Source: Sphingomonadales bacterium (GTDB lineage: Bacteria; Bacteroidota; Bacteroidia; Chitinophagales; Chitinophagaceae). Taken from it: DNA of 64,000 nt. The notes beneath the pieces are model-generated. The model was not told the DNA's origin, did not search any database, and worked only from the letters and a program-made list of their open reading frames with translations. Of the stretch, positions 48,959 through 58,161 are shown in pieces. Positions within the stretch are counted from its first letter, which is position 1. Every line of letters begins with the position of its first letter. The position numbers were made by a program, and so were the translations under genes. Where the stretch lies: contig VHAT01000008.1 of the NCBI GenBank assembly GCA_016872195.1, positions 1-64,000 on the forward strand. Direction: 5' to 3'.

Positions 48959-49351
48959 ATGGCAACAAACCAAACCAACAGAGTCGGTCGTCGTAAAGAA
49001 GCCGTAACCCGTGTTTTCATTTCGAAAGGAGATGGAAAGATCACTGTCAACGACAAGGATTATAAAAATTATTTTTCACTGGTCTATTTACAAAACCAGG
49101 TAGAGCGTCCCCTCAAGACTGTGGAAGCGACCGGTAAGTACGATATCAAGATCAATGCCGATGGTGGTGGTGTAAAAGGACAGGCCGAAGCGGCCATGCT
49201 CGGTATCGCCCGCGTATTGGTAGAGTTGAATCCCGAGTTTCGTCCGGCCCTCAAAGCTGCTGGCTTGCTCAAGCGTGATCCTCGTTCTGTTGAGCGTAAG
49301 AAATTTGGTCACAAGAAAGCGCGTCGCAGCTACCAGTTCTCTAAACGTTAA
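48959..49351 (+). CDS. rpsI: 30S ribosomal protein S9
   Basis: The 130-residue protein begins NRVGRRKEAVTRVFISKGDGKITVNDKDYKNYF and ends KKARRSYQFSKR, the conserved S9 tail that reaches the P-site tRNA. It follows rplM by 25 bases, the conserved bacterial pairing. Confidence 0.98.
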   Translation: MATNQTNRVGRRKEAVTRVFISKGDGKITVNDKDYKNYFSLVYLQNQVERPLKTVEATGKYDIKINADGGGVKGQAEAAMLGIARVLVELNPEFRPALKAAGLLKRDPRSVERKKFGHKKARRSYQFSKR

Positions 49352-49387
49352 TCGAGCCTATTCATCAATAAAGTTTTTATACCTACC

Positions 49388-50266
49388 ATGGAAAATAATA
49401 CATCCTTACAACAGCAACTTCTGGAAGCCGGCGTTCATTTCGGTCACCTGAAAAAGAAGTGGAATCCCAAGATGCTGCCTTACATCTTTGCCGAGAAGAA
49501 AGGCATTCATATCATCGATCTTAACAAGACCGTTGAGTGTATGCAAGAATCCGCCGCTGCCTTAAAGCAGATCGCCCGCAGCGGAAAGAAGATCCTTTTT
49601 GTCGGTACCAAAAAGCAAGCTAAAGACATCGTAACCGAATGTGCCAAGCGTGTCAACATGCCCTTTGTGACCGAGCGTTGGTTAGGAGGAATGCTCACCA
49701 ATTTCAATACCGTTCGTAAGAGCGTTAAGAAGATGCAGAGTATCGAAAAGATGCTCGGCGATGGTTCTTTCGACAGCATCACTAAAAAAGAGCGCCTGAC
49801 CCTGAGCCGCGATAAGGATAAAATGGAGAAAGTGTTAGGGGGTATCGCACAATTAGGGCGTGTGCCTGCTGCTTTGTTCCTGGTTGATATCGGGCATGAG
49901 CATATCGCACTAGCCGAGGCAAAGCGTTTGGGCATTGCCACTTTTGGATTGGTCGATACCAACTGCGATCCCAACAAAGTTGATTTTGCCATTCCTGCCA
50001 ATGATGATGCGACCAAGTCCATTACTGTTTTGGTCAACTATATCACCGCTGCCATTGCCGAAGGCTTGGCGGAGAGACAAGCGGCTAAAGAAGACGAAAC
50101 AGAGGAAATGACCGACGATGAAAAGGAAAGAAGGGCTGCCAAATTGTTGGCCGAGGCTGAAGCCGAGGGCGGACGTGGAGCCGGTCGCCGGGGTGGTCCC
50201 GGGGGTGCTCGTCGCCGTACCAGCACCGGAAGTTCCAGCCGTGGACCCGGCGGAGCTCGTCGTTAA
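49388..50266 (+). CDS. rpsB: 30S ribosomal protein S2 with Gly/Arg-rich C-terminal tail
   Basis: The 292-residue protein has the S2 core (LLEAGVHFGHLKKKWNPKMLPYIFAEKKGIHIIDLNKT, FVGTKKQAKDIVTECAKR, ERWLGGMLTNF, VDTNCDPNKVDFAIPANDDA) up to about residue 225. An acidic linker (DETEEMTDDEKERR) and then a Gly/Arg/Ser-rich basic tail (GGRGAGRRGGPGGARRR) follow, longer than in Escherichia coli (about 240 residues). S2 helps complete the small subunit and recruits S1. It lies between rpsI and tsf. Confidence 0.97.
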   Translation: MENNTSLQQQLLEAGVHFGHLKKKWNPKMLPYIFAEKKGIHIIDLNKTVECMQESAAALKQIARSGKKILFVGTKKQAKDIVTECAKRVNMPFVTERWLGGMLTNFNTVRKSVKKMQSIEKMLGDGSFDSITKKERLTLSRDKDKMEKVLGGIAQLGRVPAALFLVDIGHEHIALAEAKRLGIATFGLVDTNCDPNKVDFAIPANDDATKSITVLVNYITAAIAEGLAERQAAKEDETEEMTDDEKERRAAKLLAEAEAEGGRGAGRRGGPGGARRRTSTGSSSRGPGGARR

Positions 50267-50292
50267 TCTATTTATATCTAATAAATCTAGTT

Positions 50293-51129
50293 ATGAGTAC
50301 CGTAATGATCAGTGCACAAGACATTAATAAACTTCGCCAGGCCACCGGTGCCGGCATGATGGATTGCCGTAAGGCACTTACTGAAACAAATGGTGATTTT
50401 GAGGCGGCTATTGACTGGCTTCGCAAACAAGGCCAAAAGGTAGCGGCCAAGCGCAGTGACCGTGAGGCAAAAGAAGGCGTTGTTATCGCTCAGACTACTT
50501 CTGATAACAAGACGGGTATCGTTGTCTGTGTGAGTTGCGAGACCGATTTCGTATCAAAGAATGCCGACTTTATCGCTTTTGCCAAGAGCATTGCTGATGC
50601 GGCCATTGCCAATAATGTTACTTCTCTCGATCAACTGATGGGCGTTTCTATTGGTCAGCTGACCGTAGCTGCCCTGGTCGACGAAAAGTTGGCTACTATC
50701 GGCGAGAAGATCGGAGTCACCAAATTCGAACGCATCGATGCTCCCTATGTAGCTTCTTACATCCATGGAGCGTACCGTATCGGGGTATTGGTCGGTCTCG
50801 ACAAAGTCGCCGCCGAAGCAGGCAAGGATGTGGCCATGCAAATTGCGGCCCTTAATCCTGTAGCAGTAGATGCTGATGCAGTACCGGCCGATGTGATCGC
50901 TCGCGAAAAAGATATTATCCTGGAGTTGATGAAGCAAGATCCCAAAATGGCTGGTAAGCCCGCCGAGATGCTCAATAAGATCGTTGACGGTAAAATGGGA
51001 GCTTTCTTTAAGGAGCAGACGCTCACCGCCCAAGCCTTTGTTAAGGACAGCAGCAAGTCAGTAGGTGATTACCTGCGTGAGTCGGGCAATGTGACCATTA
51101 GTTCTTTTAAGCGTGTGGCCCTGGGGTAA
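50293..51129 (+). CDS. tsf: Translation elongation factor Ts
   Basis: EF-Ts recycles EF-Tu by GDP release. The 278-residue protein shows INKLRQATGAGMMDCRKALTETNGDFEAAIDWLRKQG (UBA-like N-terminus) and CVSCETDFVSKNADF. It lies 26 bases after rpsB, the universal rpsB-tsf pairing, and is followed by a strong terminator, which ends the operon. Confidence 0.98.
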   Translation: MSTVMISAQDINKLRQATGAGMMDCRKALTETNGDFEAAIDWLRKQGQKVAAKRSDREAKEGVVIAQTTSDNKTGIVVCVSCETDFVSKNADFIAFAKSIADAAIANNVTSLDQLMGVSIGQLTVAALVDEKLATIGEKIGVTKFERIDAPYVASYIHGAYRIGVLVGLDKVAAEAGKDVAMQIAALNPVAVDADAVPADVIAREKDIILELMKQDPKMAGKPAEMLNKIVDGKMGAFFKEQTLTAQAFVKDSSKSVGDYLRESGNVTISSFKRVALG

Positions 51130-51154
51130 GATCCCGCCATTCTGTACGATTTTT

Positions 51155-51187
51155 AAAGCGCCAGCTCTTTTCTGGCGCTTTTTTTAT
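51155..51187 (+). terminator. Rho-independent terminator after tsf
   Basis: AAAGCGCCAG and CTGGCGCTTT form a 10-bp GC-rich stem around CTCTTTT, followed by TTTTT. It separates the ribosomal operon from pyrH. Confidence 0.88.
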
Positions 51188-51203
51188 GGGCTGTCAAAAG
51201 ATG

Positions 51204-51211
51204 TATCTTCG
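51204..51211 (+). promoter_or_regulatory. Candidate -7 box of pyrH
   Basis: TATCTTCG is a one-base variant of TAnnTTTG, 20 bases before the pyrH ATG and just after the tsf terminator, where a new promoter is expected. Confidence 0.4.
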
Positions 51212-51231
51212 TTTTTTACAAGCTGCTGCTT

Positions 51232-51942
51232 ATGTTACCTAAGTACAAACGTATTTTATTGAAACTCTCAGGCGAAGCGCTGATGGGAGATAAAAGTTTT
51301 GGATTCGATACCGATGTCATTGCGCAATATGCCCGTGATATCAAGTCCATTACCGATTTAGGTGCGCAAGTAGCCGTAGTGATCGGCGGGGGAAATATAT
51401 ATCGGGGCATGAACGAACAAGAAACCGGTATCGAGAGGGCGCATGGAGATTATATGGGGATGCTGGCCACGGTCATCAATGGGATGGCCTTGCAGGCCGG
51501 ATTGGAGAAGATAGGAGTGTATACCCGCCTGCAAAGCGCAATAAAAATGGAGCAGATCGCTGAGCCCTATATTCGTCGCAGAGCCATTCGGCATTTACAA
51601 AAAGGCAGGGTAGTGATCTTTGGTGCCGGAACCGGCAATCCTTATTTTACCACCGATACCGCCGGCTCTTTACGCGCCATTGAGATTGGGGCCGATGTGA
51701 TCTTAAAAGGAACGCGCGTTGATGGTATATACACGGCCGATCCTGAAAAAGATCCCAAGGCCACTAAATATCAAACCATCAGTTTTCAGGATTGTCTGGC
51801 CCAACAGCTTAAGGTAATGGACATGACGGCCTTTACTCTTTGCATGGAAAATAAGCTCCCCATTATTGTATTCAATATGAATGAGGCCGATAATCTTCGT
51901 CGCGTGGTAACCGGCGAAAAGGTGGGTACGCTTGTTCAGTAA
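51232..51942 (+). CDS. pyrH: UMP kinase
   Basis: PyrH phosphorylates UMP to UDP. The 236-residue protein has the amino-acid-kinase fold motifs [73 protein letters not shown]. It is a complete bacterial hexameric UMP kinase. It is likely transcribed from its own promoter after the tsf terminator. Confidence 0.98.
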   Translation: MLPKYKRILLKLSGEALMGDKSFGFDTDVIAQYARDIKSITDLGAQVAVVIGGGNIYRGMNEQETGIERAHGDYMGMLATVINGMALQAGLEKIGVYTRLQSAIKMEQIAEPYIRRRAIRHLQKGRVVIFGAGTGNPYFTTDTAGSLRAIEIGADVILKGTRVDGIYTADPEKDPKATKYQTISFQDCLAQQLKVMDMTAFTLCMENKLPIIVFNMNEADNLRRVVTGEKVGTLVQ

Positions 51943-51955
51943 GTAAATACCGCCT

Positions 51956-51987
51956 AAAAAAAAGACGAAGTGATCAAACACCTCGTC
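51956..51987 (-). terminator. Terminator of the HU-THX unit
   Basis: On the minus strand GACGAGGTG and CACTTCGTC form a 9-bp stem (one G-U) around TTTGAT, followed by eight T. It lies 31 bases beyond the THX stop and in the gap with convergent pyrH. Confidence 0.82.
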
Positions 51988-52017
51988 ATTTACTTCTTTT
52001 AAAGGAACTCTCTTTTA

Positions 52018-52134
52018 CTACGCTTTCTTTTTAGCCGCTTTTTTGGTCACGGTAGTCTTTTTAGCCGGACGACTTTTACCAAACGATCCTTTGAAGCGTT
52101 TTCCTTTTGCGGTTTTTTTATCTCCTCTTCCCAT
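52018..52134 (-). CDS. 30S ribosomal protein THX (Thx/RPS31 family)
   Basis: This 38-residue gene is too short for the ORF track. The minus strand translates as MGRGDKKTAKGKRFKGSFGKSRPAKK followed by a Lys/Thr/Ala tail (TTVTKKAAKKKA). The GKGDKK...GKxxKGSFGKxRP pattern is the THX ribosomal protein signature, first described in Thermus and common in Bacteroidota. It binds 16S rRNA in the head of the small subunit. It lies 24 bases after the HU gene and is followed by a good terminator. Confidence 0.93.
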   Translation of the reverse strand: MGRGDKKTAKGKRFKGSFGKSRPAKKTTVTKKAAKKKA

Positions 52135-52158
52135 GGTATTTATTTTTGAAGGTTAAAA

Positions 52159-52428
52159 TTAAATTCTTTCTGCTAATTCTTTGCCGGCCTTAAAACGCGC
52201 TACTTTCTTGGCCTTTATCCGAATGGGATCTCCCGTCTTGGGATTACGACCATTACGGGCCGATCGTTTGGACACCGAGAAAGTACCGAAGCCCACCAGG
52301 GTTACCTTACCGCCTCCTTTAAGGGTCTTGGTGACCGATTCGGTCAATACATCAATAGCAGCATTGGCTTGGGCCTTGGTGATGCCGGTTTCGTCGGCAA
52401 TTTTGGAAATGAGATCGGCTTTGTTCAT
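52159..52428 (-). CDS. HU family DNA-binding protein
   Basis: I start at the ATG at 52428 (89 residues); the longer ORF-track start adds unrelated sequence. MNKADLISKIADETGITKAQANAAIDVL is the HU dimerisation helix region, and GFGTFSVSKRSARNGRNPKTGDPIRIKAKKVARFKAGKEL is the beta-arm and C-terminus. It is a nucleoid protein that bends DNA. The genes run in the order HU then THX. Confidence 0.97.
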   Translation of the reverse strand: MNKADLISKIADETGITKAQANAAIDVLTESVTKTLKGGGKVTLVGFGTFSVSKRSARNGRNPKTGDPIRIKAKKVARFKAGKELAERI

Positions 52429-52510
52429 GTAGTGGTTTTGGCAACGTGTAAAGAGCGACAAATTTAGCCGCTTTTTCATAGCAGAAAAATTAAAACTTGC
52501 TTTTGCACTA

Positions 52511-52816
52511 CTAATCCACAATTTTCATGAGCGTTCTAAAGGCGATAAAGTTTTCAGCCCATTTTTCGAGTCCTTTTTGCCGCATAGCCGGCGCAAACTC
52601 AGTCATATATCGATCGTAGTCCGCACGAGAGGCAGCCCGGTACTGCACGGCATAGGTAAGGCCTTCTTCGTCGGTATTTTCCAGCAGTTGCAGGGTGGTA
52701 GCCTGATCAAAACAACCCGTTGCAATCATGTCGGGAATATGCTCTTGTTGTAGCCATTGCAGCCAATCGTGGGCAATAGCATGCGCTACTTTGATGGTAA
52801 CATTGTAAATGAGCAT
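52511..52816 (-). CDS. DUF4286 family protein
   Basis: The protein has 101 residues from the ATG at 52816. It begins IYNVTIKVAHAIAHDWLQWLQQEHIPDMIATGCFD and ends WAENFIAFRTLMKIV, matching DUF4286, a small alpha/beta (dimeric ferredoxin-like) family of unknown function common in Bacteroidota. It follows xth by 5 bases and is probably co-transcribed with it. Confidence 0.88.
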   Translation of the reverse strand: MLIYNVTIKVAHAIAHDWLQWLQQEHIPDMIATGCFDQATTLQLLENTDEEGLTYAVQYRAASRADYDRYMTEFAPAMRQKGLEKWAENFIAFRTLMKIVD

Positions 52817-52821
52817 GATCG

Positions 52822-53589
52822 TTATTTTTTTAATTGCAAATACACAGGACAATGGTCCGAATGTTTTACGGATGATAAAATATCGGCATCGGCCAATTTC
52901 TTCTCCAATGGTTGACTAATGTTTATGTAGTCGATACGCCATCCTTTATTTTGCAATCGCACCGAGGGAAAACGCTGGCTCCACCAACTGTATCGATGGG
53001 GTTCGGGGTGAAAGACACGAAAGGTATCTATCCATCCGCTTTTGAAAAAGTTCGTCATCCACTCTCTTTCCGCCGGTTGAAAACCCGATGAATTCTTATT
53101 ACCCTTGGGGTCATGAATATCGAGTTCCGTATGCGCAATATTATAGTCTCCGCAGAGGATCAGCTGGGGGTACTTTTTTTGTAGTTTTTTTAGCCAGCCG
53201 GAGCATTCTTCGAGCCATACGTATTTAAACGCTTGTCGTTCGTCGCCAGCGCTTCCGCTTGGAAAGTAGGCATTGATAAGGCGAATGGTTCCAAAGTCGA
53301 GCTGAATGACTCGACCTTCGTCATCGCTTGGTCCGTGGCCATTTCCATATTCTACCCGATCGGGTTTGATCTTGGTAAAAACGGCTACTCCGCTATACCC
53401 CTTTTTTTCGGCACTGAACCAGTAGTCGCTAAAGCCCATTTGATGAAGCGGGGTCAGATCTACATCCTCGGGTCTTGCCTTGGTCTCTTGCAGGCAAATA
53501 ATATCGGCCGGATCGGTAGCAAGCCATTCCCAGAAGCCTTTTTTAATAGCGGCTCGAATACCATTAACATTATAAGAGATAATACGCAT
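52822..53589 (-). CDS. xth: Exodeoxyribonuclease III (AP endonuclease)
   Basis: The 255-residue protein is of the Xth/ExoA family in DNA repair. Motifs are MRIISYNVNGIRAA, ADIICLQETKARPEDVD, ILCGDYNIAHTELDI with the metal and catalytic residues, and a terminal VKHSDHCPVYLQL. It cleaves 5' of abasic sites. It converges with no gene: the LOG-family gene is divergent, 88 bases away. Confidence 0.95.
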   Translation of the reverse strand: MRIISYNVNGIRAAIKKGFWEWLATDPADIICLQETKARPEDVDLTPLHQMGFSDYWFSAEKKGYSGVAVFTKIKPDRVEYGNGHGPSDDEGRVIQLDFGTIRLINAYFPSGSAGDERQAFKYVWLEECSGWLKKLQKKYPQLILCGDYNIAHTELDIHDPKGNKNSSGFQPAEREWMTNFFKSGWIDTFRVFHPEPHRYSWWSQRFPSVRLQNKGWRIDYINISQPLEKKLADADILSSVKHSDHCPVYLQLKK

Positions 53590-53677
53590 GGGGAACTTGC
53601 CGAAAAAGCTCGAATTTTGAATATGGCTTTCCGACAGGCCGGCAATTTACAGTATTAACCGCTTAAATCTTGTTCGT

Positions 53678-54427
53678 ATGAGTACCGCTTCTTCTCGCCC
53701 GGCTCAAGAAAGGCTGATCCCGGCTGCCCAATCGGTCTATCTCGAAGGACCCAAAAGCAGAGGGTATGAATTATTGTTCGCTTGGCGCGTATTTAAACAA
53801 TTCATCAAAGGTTTTAGAACGCTTCACTTCGCAGGACCTTGCATTACCGTTTTCGGATCGGCTCGTTTTTCGGAGGAGCATCCCTACTACCAGCAGGCTC
53901 GTACGTTCGGTAAGCGAATCGCCGCCTTAGGGATGACCACCCTTACCGGAGGCGGACCTGGTATTATGGAGGCGGCCAATCGCGGAGCCTACGAGAATAA
54001 TGGCCAGTCGGTAGGGTGTAATATTATCTTACCCTTTGAGCAAAAAGAGAATCCCTACCTGCACTACTCGGTCACCTTTGAACATTTTTTTGTTCGAAAA
54101 GTATTGCTGGTAAAATATTCCTATGCCTTTATAATCATGCCGGGCGGATTTGGCACCATGGATGAGTTATTTGAGACACTCACTTTGGTGCAGACGCAAA
54201 CCATCACACCATTCCCGATCGTTCTGTTTGGTAAAGCGTATTATCAACCCTTAATGGAGGCTATTCATGATATGGAAAAGCAGGGTACGATCTCTCCGGA
54301 AGACCTGTCGCTGGTAAAATTTACCGATGACATCGACGAGGCCATGGATTTCATCTCTTCGTATATCAGTAAAAATTATGCGATCAAACCTCGTAAGCGA
54401 TATTGGTGGTTATTCGAAAAGCGATGA
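53678..54427 (+). CDS. LOG family protein (nucleotide 5'-monophosphate phosphoribohydrolase type)
   Basis: The 249-residue protein has the LOG motifs TGGGPGIMEAANRGAYE and PGGFGTMDELFETLTLVQT. Family members hydrolyse (cytokinin) nucleoside 5'-monophosphates to base and ribose-5-phosphate; in most bacteria the physiological substrate is unclear. It belongs to the TIGR00730-like group by these motifs. The gene runs with SemiSWEET and the HAD gene on the same strand. Confidence 0.92.
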   Translation: MSTASSRPAQERLIPAAQSVYLEGPKSRGYELLFAWRVFKQFIKGFRTLHFAGPCITVFGSARFSEEHPYYQQARTFGKRIAALGMTTLTGGGPGIMEAANRGAYENNGQSVGCNIILPFEQKENPYLHYSVTFEHFFVRKVLLVKYSYAFIIMPGGFGTMDELFETLTLVQTQTITPFPIVLFGKAYYQPLMEAIHDMEKQGTISPEDLSLVKFTDDIDEAMDFISSYISKNYAIKPRKRYWWLFEKR

Positions 54428-54465
54428 AATTAATTTCAATTAAGTTTGTTTTACAAAAATAATAT

Positions 54466-54732
54466 ATGCAACTATCCGGAGTAGATATTTTGGGCTATGT
54501 AGCCGGGCTAATCACTGCTTTTACATTTCTGCCGCAGGTCATCAAAACCTGGAAGACCCAGTCGGCCAAGGATGTATCGTTAGCGATGTTCCTGATCGCC
54601 CTGACCAATCAGATCTTGTGGTTGGCCTTTGGCATCTTGCGGGTCGATTCTGTTATTATCATTACCAATGCCGTCATGCTTTTTATGACAGCCTTGATGA
54701 TCGCTCTTAAGCTAAAGTATAATCATCGATAA
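54466..54732 (+). CDS. SemiSWEET-type sugar transporter
   Basis: The 88-residue protein has three hydrophobic helices and the PQ-loop motif ITAFTFLPQVIKTWKTQSAKDVSLAMFLIALTNQILWLAFG. Such half-SWEETs form dimers that move sugars down their gradient in the inner membrane. The stop overlaps the start of the HAD gene by one base (TAATG), so coupling is likely. Confidence 0.93.
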   Translation: MQLSGVDILGYVAGLITAFTFLPQVIKTWKTQSAKDVSLAMFLIALTNQILWLAFGILRVDSVIIITNAVMLFMTALMIALKLKYNHR

Positions 54733-55349
54733 TGCAAATCGATACTCTTATCTGGGATCTAGGCGGTGTACTGGTCGACTGGAGTCCGTTGTACGTGTAC
54801 GACGATCGTTACTTTTCCGATCCTAGCGAGCGCGATTATTTTTTTCAGCATATCTGCACCGCCGACTGGAACGAGCGACAAGACGCGGGCTACTCGCTAC
54901 AACAGGCTACCGAAGAGAAGCTAAAGGAATTTCCGGATCTGCGGTGGCGACAACCCATTCTCGATTTTTATGGTCGCTGGGAGGAAATGCTTCGCGGGCC
55001 AATAGTGGAGACCGTTAGTATTTTTGAAAAACTCAGGGCGCAAAAGAAATATCGGTTTTATGCCCTTACCAACTGGAGTGCCGAAACATTTCCGATCGCT
55101 TTGCAACGGTTTGATTTTCTCCAGGGGTTCGACGGTAGACTTGTGAGCGGCGAAGAAGGGACTCGGAAGCCCTTTGCTGCATTTTATCAATTACTTTTCG
55201 ATCGCTATCTTATCGATCCGTCACGCGCCTTATTCATAGATGATAATTTGCGTAATGTCAAAGCGGCCGAGGAATTGGGGCTTTCCGGTATTCACTTTTT
55301 ATCAGCTGCCACCTTGCAGACCGAATTGGTCGCGAAGGGTGTATTATAA
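54732..55349 (+). CDS. HAD superfamily phosphatase (YihX-like)
   Basis: The 205-residue protein has motif I LIWDLGGVLVDW, motif II around YALTNWS, motif III Lys in GTRKPFAAFYQLL and motif IV ALFIDDNLRNVKAAEELG. The DxGGV variant of motif I and the cap size fit subfamily IA phosphatases such as YihX (alpha-glucose-1-phosphatase). The substrate is unknown. Tight coupling to SemiSWEET suggests a link with sugar phosphates, which is inference only. Confidence 0.88.
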   Translation: MQIDTLIWDLGGVLVDWSPLYVYDDRYFSDPSERDYFFQHICTADWNERQDAGYSLQQATEEKLKEFPDLRWRQPILDFYGRWEEMLRGPIVETVSIFEKLRAQKKYRFYALTNWSAETFPIALQRFDFLQGFDGRLVSGEEGTRKPFAAFYQLLFDRYLIDPSRALFIDDNLRNVKAAEELGLSGIHFLSAATLQTELVAKGVL

Positions 55350-55372
55350 TCGGTAGGCTTCTTGTACGCCTT

Positions 55373-55444
55373 GGGGTCCTGTATTCCCTTTTCGTCCTAT
55401 GTTCCCTTTTTGTCCTGTATTCCCTTAGGGTCCTGTATTGCCTG
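55373..55444. repeat. Four tandem copies of an 18-bp repeat between convergent HAD and metH genes
   Basis: The units are GGGGTCCTGTATTCCCTT, TTCGTCCTATGTTCCCTT, TTTGTCCTGTATTCCCTT and AGGGTCCTGTATTGCCTG, with a weakly similar fifth at 55355-55372 (11 of 18). The array fills most of the 111-base convergent gap. A minus-strand ORF reads through it as a six-residue YRTKRE-like repeat, but that ORF is out of frame within metH and unlikely to be real. Confidence 0.9.
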
Positions 55445-55460
55445 GATATTGGCTTGCCAC

Positions 55461-58151
55461 TTATTCCAGTACCGGGCGAAGCCATTTCTCCGCCTCCTCC
55501 AAACTCATTCCTTTACGGCGGGCATAGTCTTGTAATTGATCGCGGTCTATCTTTCCCAATCCAAAATAATGACTGCCGGGATGGGCAATATACCAACCAC
55601 ATACCGAGGCGGGTGGATTCATGGCCAGACTCTCGGTAAGGGTAATGCCAATATGCTCCGTGGCTTGTAGCAGCGAAAAAAGTTTACGTTTTTCCGTGTG
55701 GTCAGGACAAGCCGGATAACCGGGAGCCGGACGTATCCCCTGGTATTTTTCAGCGATCAGCTCATCATTGCCGAGCACTTCGTTCTTGGCGTATCCCCAA
55801 TATTCTTTTCGTACTTTTTCGTGTAAGCACTCAGCAAAGGCTTCAACAAAGCGATCTGCCAAAATTTGTACCAAGATCTTATTGTATTCGTCTTGCTCGC
55901 CAGCGTAGTGATCGATATATTTTTTAGCACCGTGTATTGTAACGGCGAATGAGCCCATGTAATCGGTCCCTAACTCAGCCGGACAAATAAAATCAGCCAG
56001 CGAAAAATTAGGTTGCCCTACCGCCTTTTTAAGTTGCTGTCGCAACGATTCGATCTTGACCTCACCTTGTTCGGTTTGTAAGGTGATCGTATCGGCATTA
56101 TTGCTGGTCGCCGGCCAAAATCCGATCACGCCCTCGGCACGAAACCAATTTTCTGCCACAATCTTTTTTAAAAGCCCTTGAGCATCATGAAAAAGTCGAG
56201 TGGCTTCAGTTCCAAAGATAGGATCGGAGAGTACAGCCGGATAGCGTCCGGGCATTTCCCAGGCAATAAAGAAGGGCCCCCAGTCAATATACCGAGCAAT
56301 GGTCGCCAGGTCATAATTTTTTAATACCTGTATGCCCGTGAACGAAGGAGTAACCGGGCGATATTTCTTCCAGTCAAAATATTCTTTGGTCACAACGGCC
56401 TCTTGATAGGGGATCAGGTTTTTCTTTCCTTTGTTCAAGAATTGCTGTTGTAGTCCTTCGTATTCCGTCTGGGTTTGTTGTAGGAGTTCTTTTTTCTGCT
56501 CTTTGTTCAGCAGCGAGCTGACCACGGTTACACTGCGCGATGCATCCAGCACATGTAATACACCGTGCCCATATTGAGGAGCGATCTTTACAGCGGTATG
56601 CATTCTCGATGTAGTGGCCCCGCCGATCAACAGGGGTTGTTGCATACCTCTTCGTTTCATCTCATGCGCTACATGAACCATTTCATCGAGAGAAGGGGTT
56701 ATCAATCCACTTAGTCCTATGATGTCAACTTGTTCCTGCTCGGCCTTGTCCAATATTTTATCGGCCGGCACCATCACACCCATATCGATGATCTCGTAGC
56801 CATTGCACCCCAGCACCACACCAACAATATTCTTTCCAATATCGTGCACGTCTCCTTTTACAGTAGCCAGTAATACTTTCGGCACCTTTCCCTGACTTGC
56901 CAGCGGGTTGTTTCGTTTTTCTTCTTCTATAAAAGGGGTCAGCCAGGCCACACTTTTTTTCATAACCCTTGCACTTTTGACGACTTGCGGCAAGAACATT
57001 TTACCGGCGCCAAAAAGATCGCCCACTACATTCATTCCGGCCATTAGCGGTCCTTCTATCACATCTAGTGGGCGAGGATATTTTTTTCTGGCCTCTTCGG
57101 TATCGGTATCAATATAGTCCGTTATACCGTTGATCAGCGCATGTTTTAGGCGATCCTCTACTGAGGTCGAGCGCCATGCTTCATTTTTTTCTTCGGTCTT
57201 GTCCTTAGCCTTAACGGTCTCGGCAAAGGCGATCAGTTTTTCGGTGGCTTCGTTTTGGTCATTGTTCTTGTTCAGGATCACCTCTTCGCACAGGTTTCGT
57301 AAGGTGGGTTCGATCTCGTCATAAACGGCCAATTGCCCGGCATTGACGATCCCCATATCCATTCCCGCTTTTATGGCATGATACAGGAATACCGCGTGCA
57401 TGGCCTCGCGCACGGGTTCATTACCCCGAAACGAGAAAGAAAGATTACTCACCCCACCACTCACCTTGGTGAGCGGCATTTTTTGTTTGATGAGTCGGGT
57501 CGCTTCAATAAAGTCTACTCCATAGTTGTTATGTTCTTCCAGGCCGGTCGCGACAGCAAAAATGTTAGGATCAAAAATGATGTCTTGCGGATCGTAGCCA
57601 AGACGCGTGGTCAGCAGCGTATAGGCGCGCTCCGAGATCTCTACTTTGCGCTGCATGGTATCGGCCTGTCCTTTTTCGTCGAAGGCCATTACGATCACGG
57701 CGGCTCCAAAGCGTTGGCAGATCTCAGCTTGTTGTAAAAATTTTTCTTCTCCTTCTTTCAGGGAGATCGAGTTGACGATGCATTTTCCTTGTACGCATTT
57801 TAATCCGGCTTCAATGATCTCGAACTTAGAACTATCGATCATCACAGGAATACGGGCAATATCAGGCTCACTTTGCAAGAGATTTAAAAAAGTGGTCATG
57901 GCCACTACCCCATCCAAAAGTGCATCATCCATATTTACATCCAATATCTGGGCCCCACTTTCGACCTGCTGGCGCGCCACGCTCAAGGCTTCCTCATATT
58001 TGTTTTCACGAATCAGGCGGGCAAACTTCTTCGATCCGGTCACATTGGTGCGTTCGCCTACATTCACAAAATTGGTCTCGGGCCGGATCACCAGGGGCTC
58101 CAGTCCGGATAGTCTCATAAAGGGAAAAATAGTAACAGGCTCTTGCATCAT
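55461..58151 (-). CDS. metH: Methionine synthase, folate/B12/activation part (split MetH)
   Basis: The protein has 896 residues from ATG 58151 (GTG 58154 and ATG 58148 also fit). It contains the pterin-binding domain (about 20-270, [30 protein letters not shown]), the B12-binding cap ([16 protein letters not shown]), the cobalamin Rossmann domain with [19 protein letters not shown] carrying the Asp/His/Gly base-off signature, and the SAM-dependent activation domain ([17 protein letters not shown]). The homocysteine/zinc domain is on the preceding gene. Together they methylate homocysteine from 5-methyl-THF via cob(I)alamin. Other Bacteroidota share such a two-gene form as far as I recall. Confidence 0.95.
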   Translation of the reverse strand: MMQEPVTIFPFMRLSGLEPLVIRPETNFVNVGERTNVTGSKKFARLIRENKYEEALSVARQQVESGAQILDVNMDDALLDGVVAMTTFLNLLQSEPDIARIPVMIDSSKFEIIEAGLKCVQGKCIVNSISLKEGEEKFLQQAEICQRFGAAVIVMAFDEKGQADTMQRKVEISERAYTLLTTRLGYDPQDIIFDPNIFAVATGLEEHNNYGVDFIEATRLIKQKMPLTKVSGGVSNLSFSFRGNEPVREAMHAVFLYHAIKAGMDMGIVNAGQLAVYDEIEPTLRNLCEEVILNKNNDQNEATEKLIAFAETVKAKDKTEEKNEAWRSTSVEDRLKHALINGITDYIDTDTEEARKKYPRPLDVIEGPLMAGMNVVGDLFGAGKMFLPQVVKSARVMKKSVAWLTPFIEEEKRNNPLASQGKVPKVLLATVKGDVHDIGKNIVGVVLGCNGYEIIDMGVMVPADKILDKAEQEQVDIIGLSGLITPSLDEMVHVAHEMKRRGMQQPLLIGGATTSRMHTAVKIAPQYGHGVLHVLDASRSVTVVSSLLNKEQKKELLQQTQTEYEGLQQQFLNKGKKNLIPYQEAVVTKEYFDWKKYRPVTPSFTGIQVLKNYDLATIARYIDWGPFFIAWEMPGRYPAVLSDPIFGTEATRLFHDAQGLLKKIVAENWFRAEGVIGFWPATSNNADTITLQTEQGEVKIESLRQQLKKAVGQPNFSLADFICPAELGTDYMGSFAVTIHGAKKYIDHYAGEQDEYNKILVQILADRFVEAFAECLHEKVRKEYWGYAKNEVLGNDELIAEKYQGIRPAPGYPACPDHTEKRKLFSLLQATEHIGITLTESLAMNPPASVCGWYIAHPGSHYFGLGKIDRDQLQDYARRKGMSLEEAEKWLRPVLE

Positions 58152-58161
58152 CACAATTTAT

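Noticed and set aside
55258-55485. Minus-strand ORF of 75 aa with a YRTKRE-like six-residue repeat
   Set aside because: It begins inside metH in another frame, and its repeat pattern is a by-product of the 18-bp DNA repeat. No protein family is recognisable.
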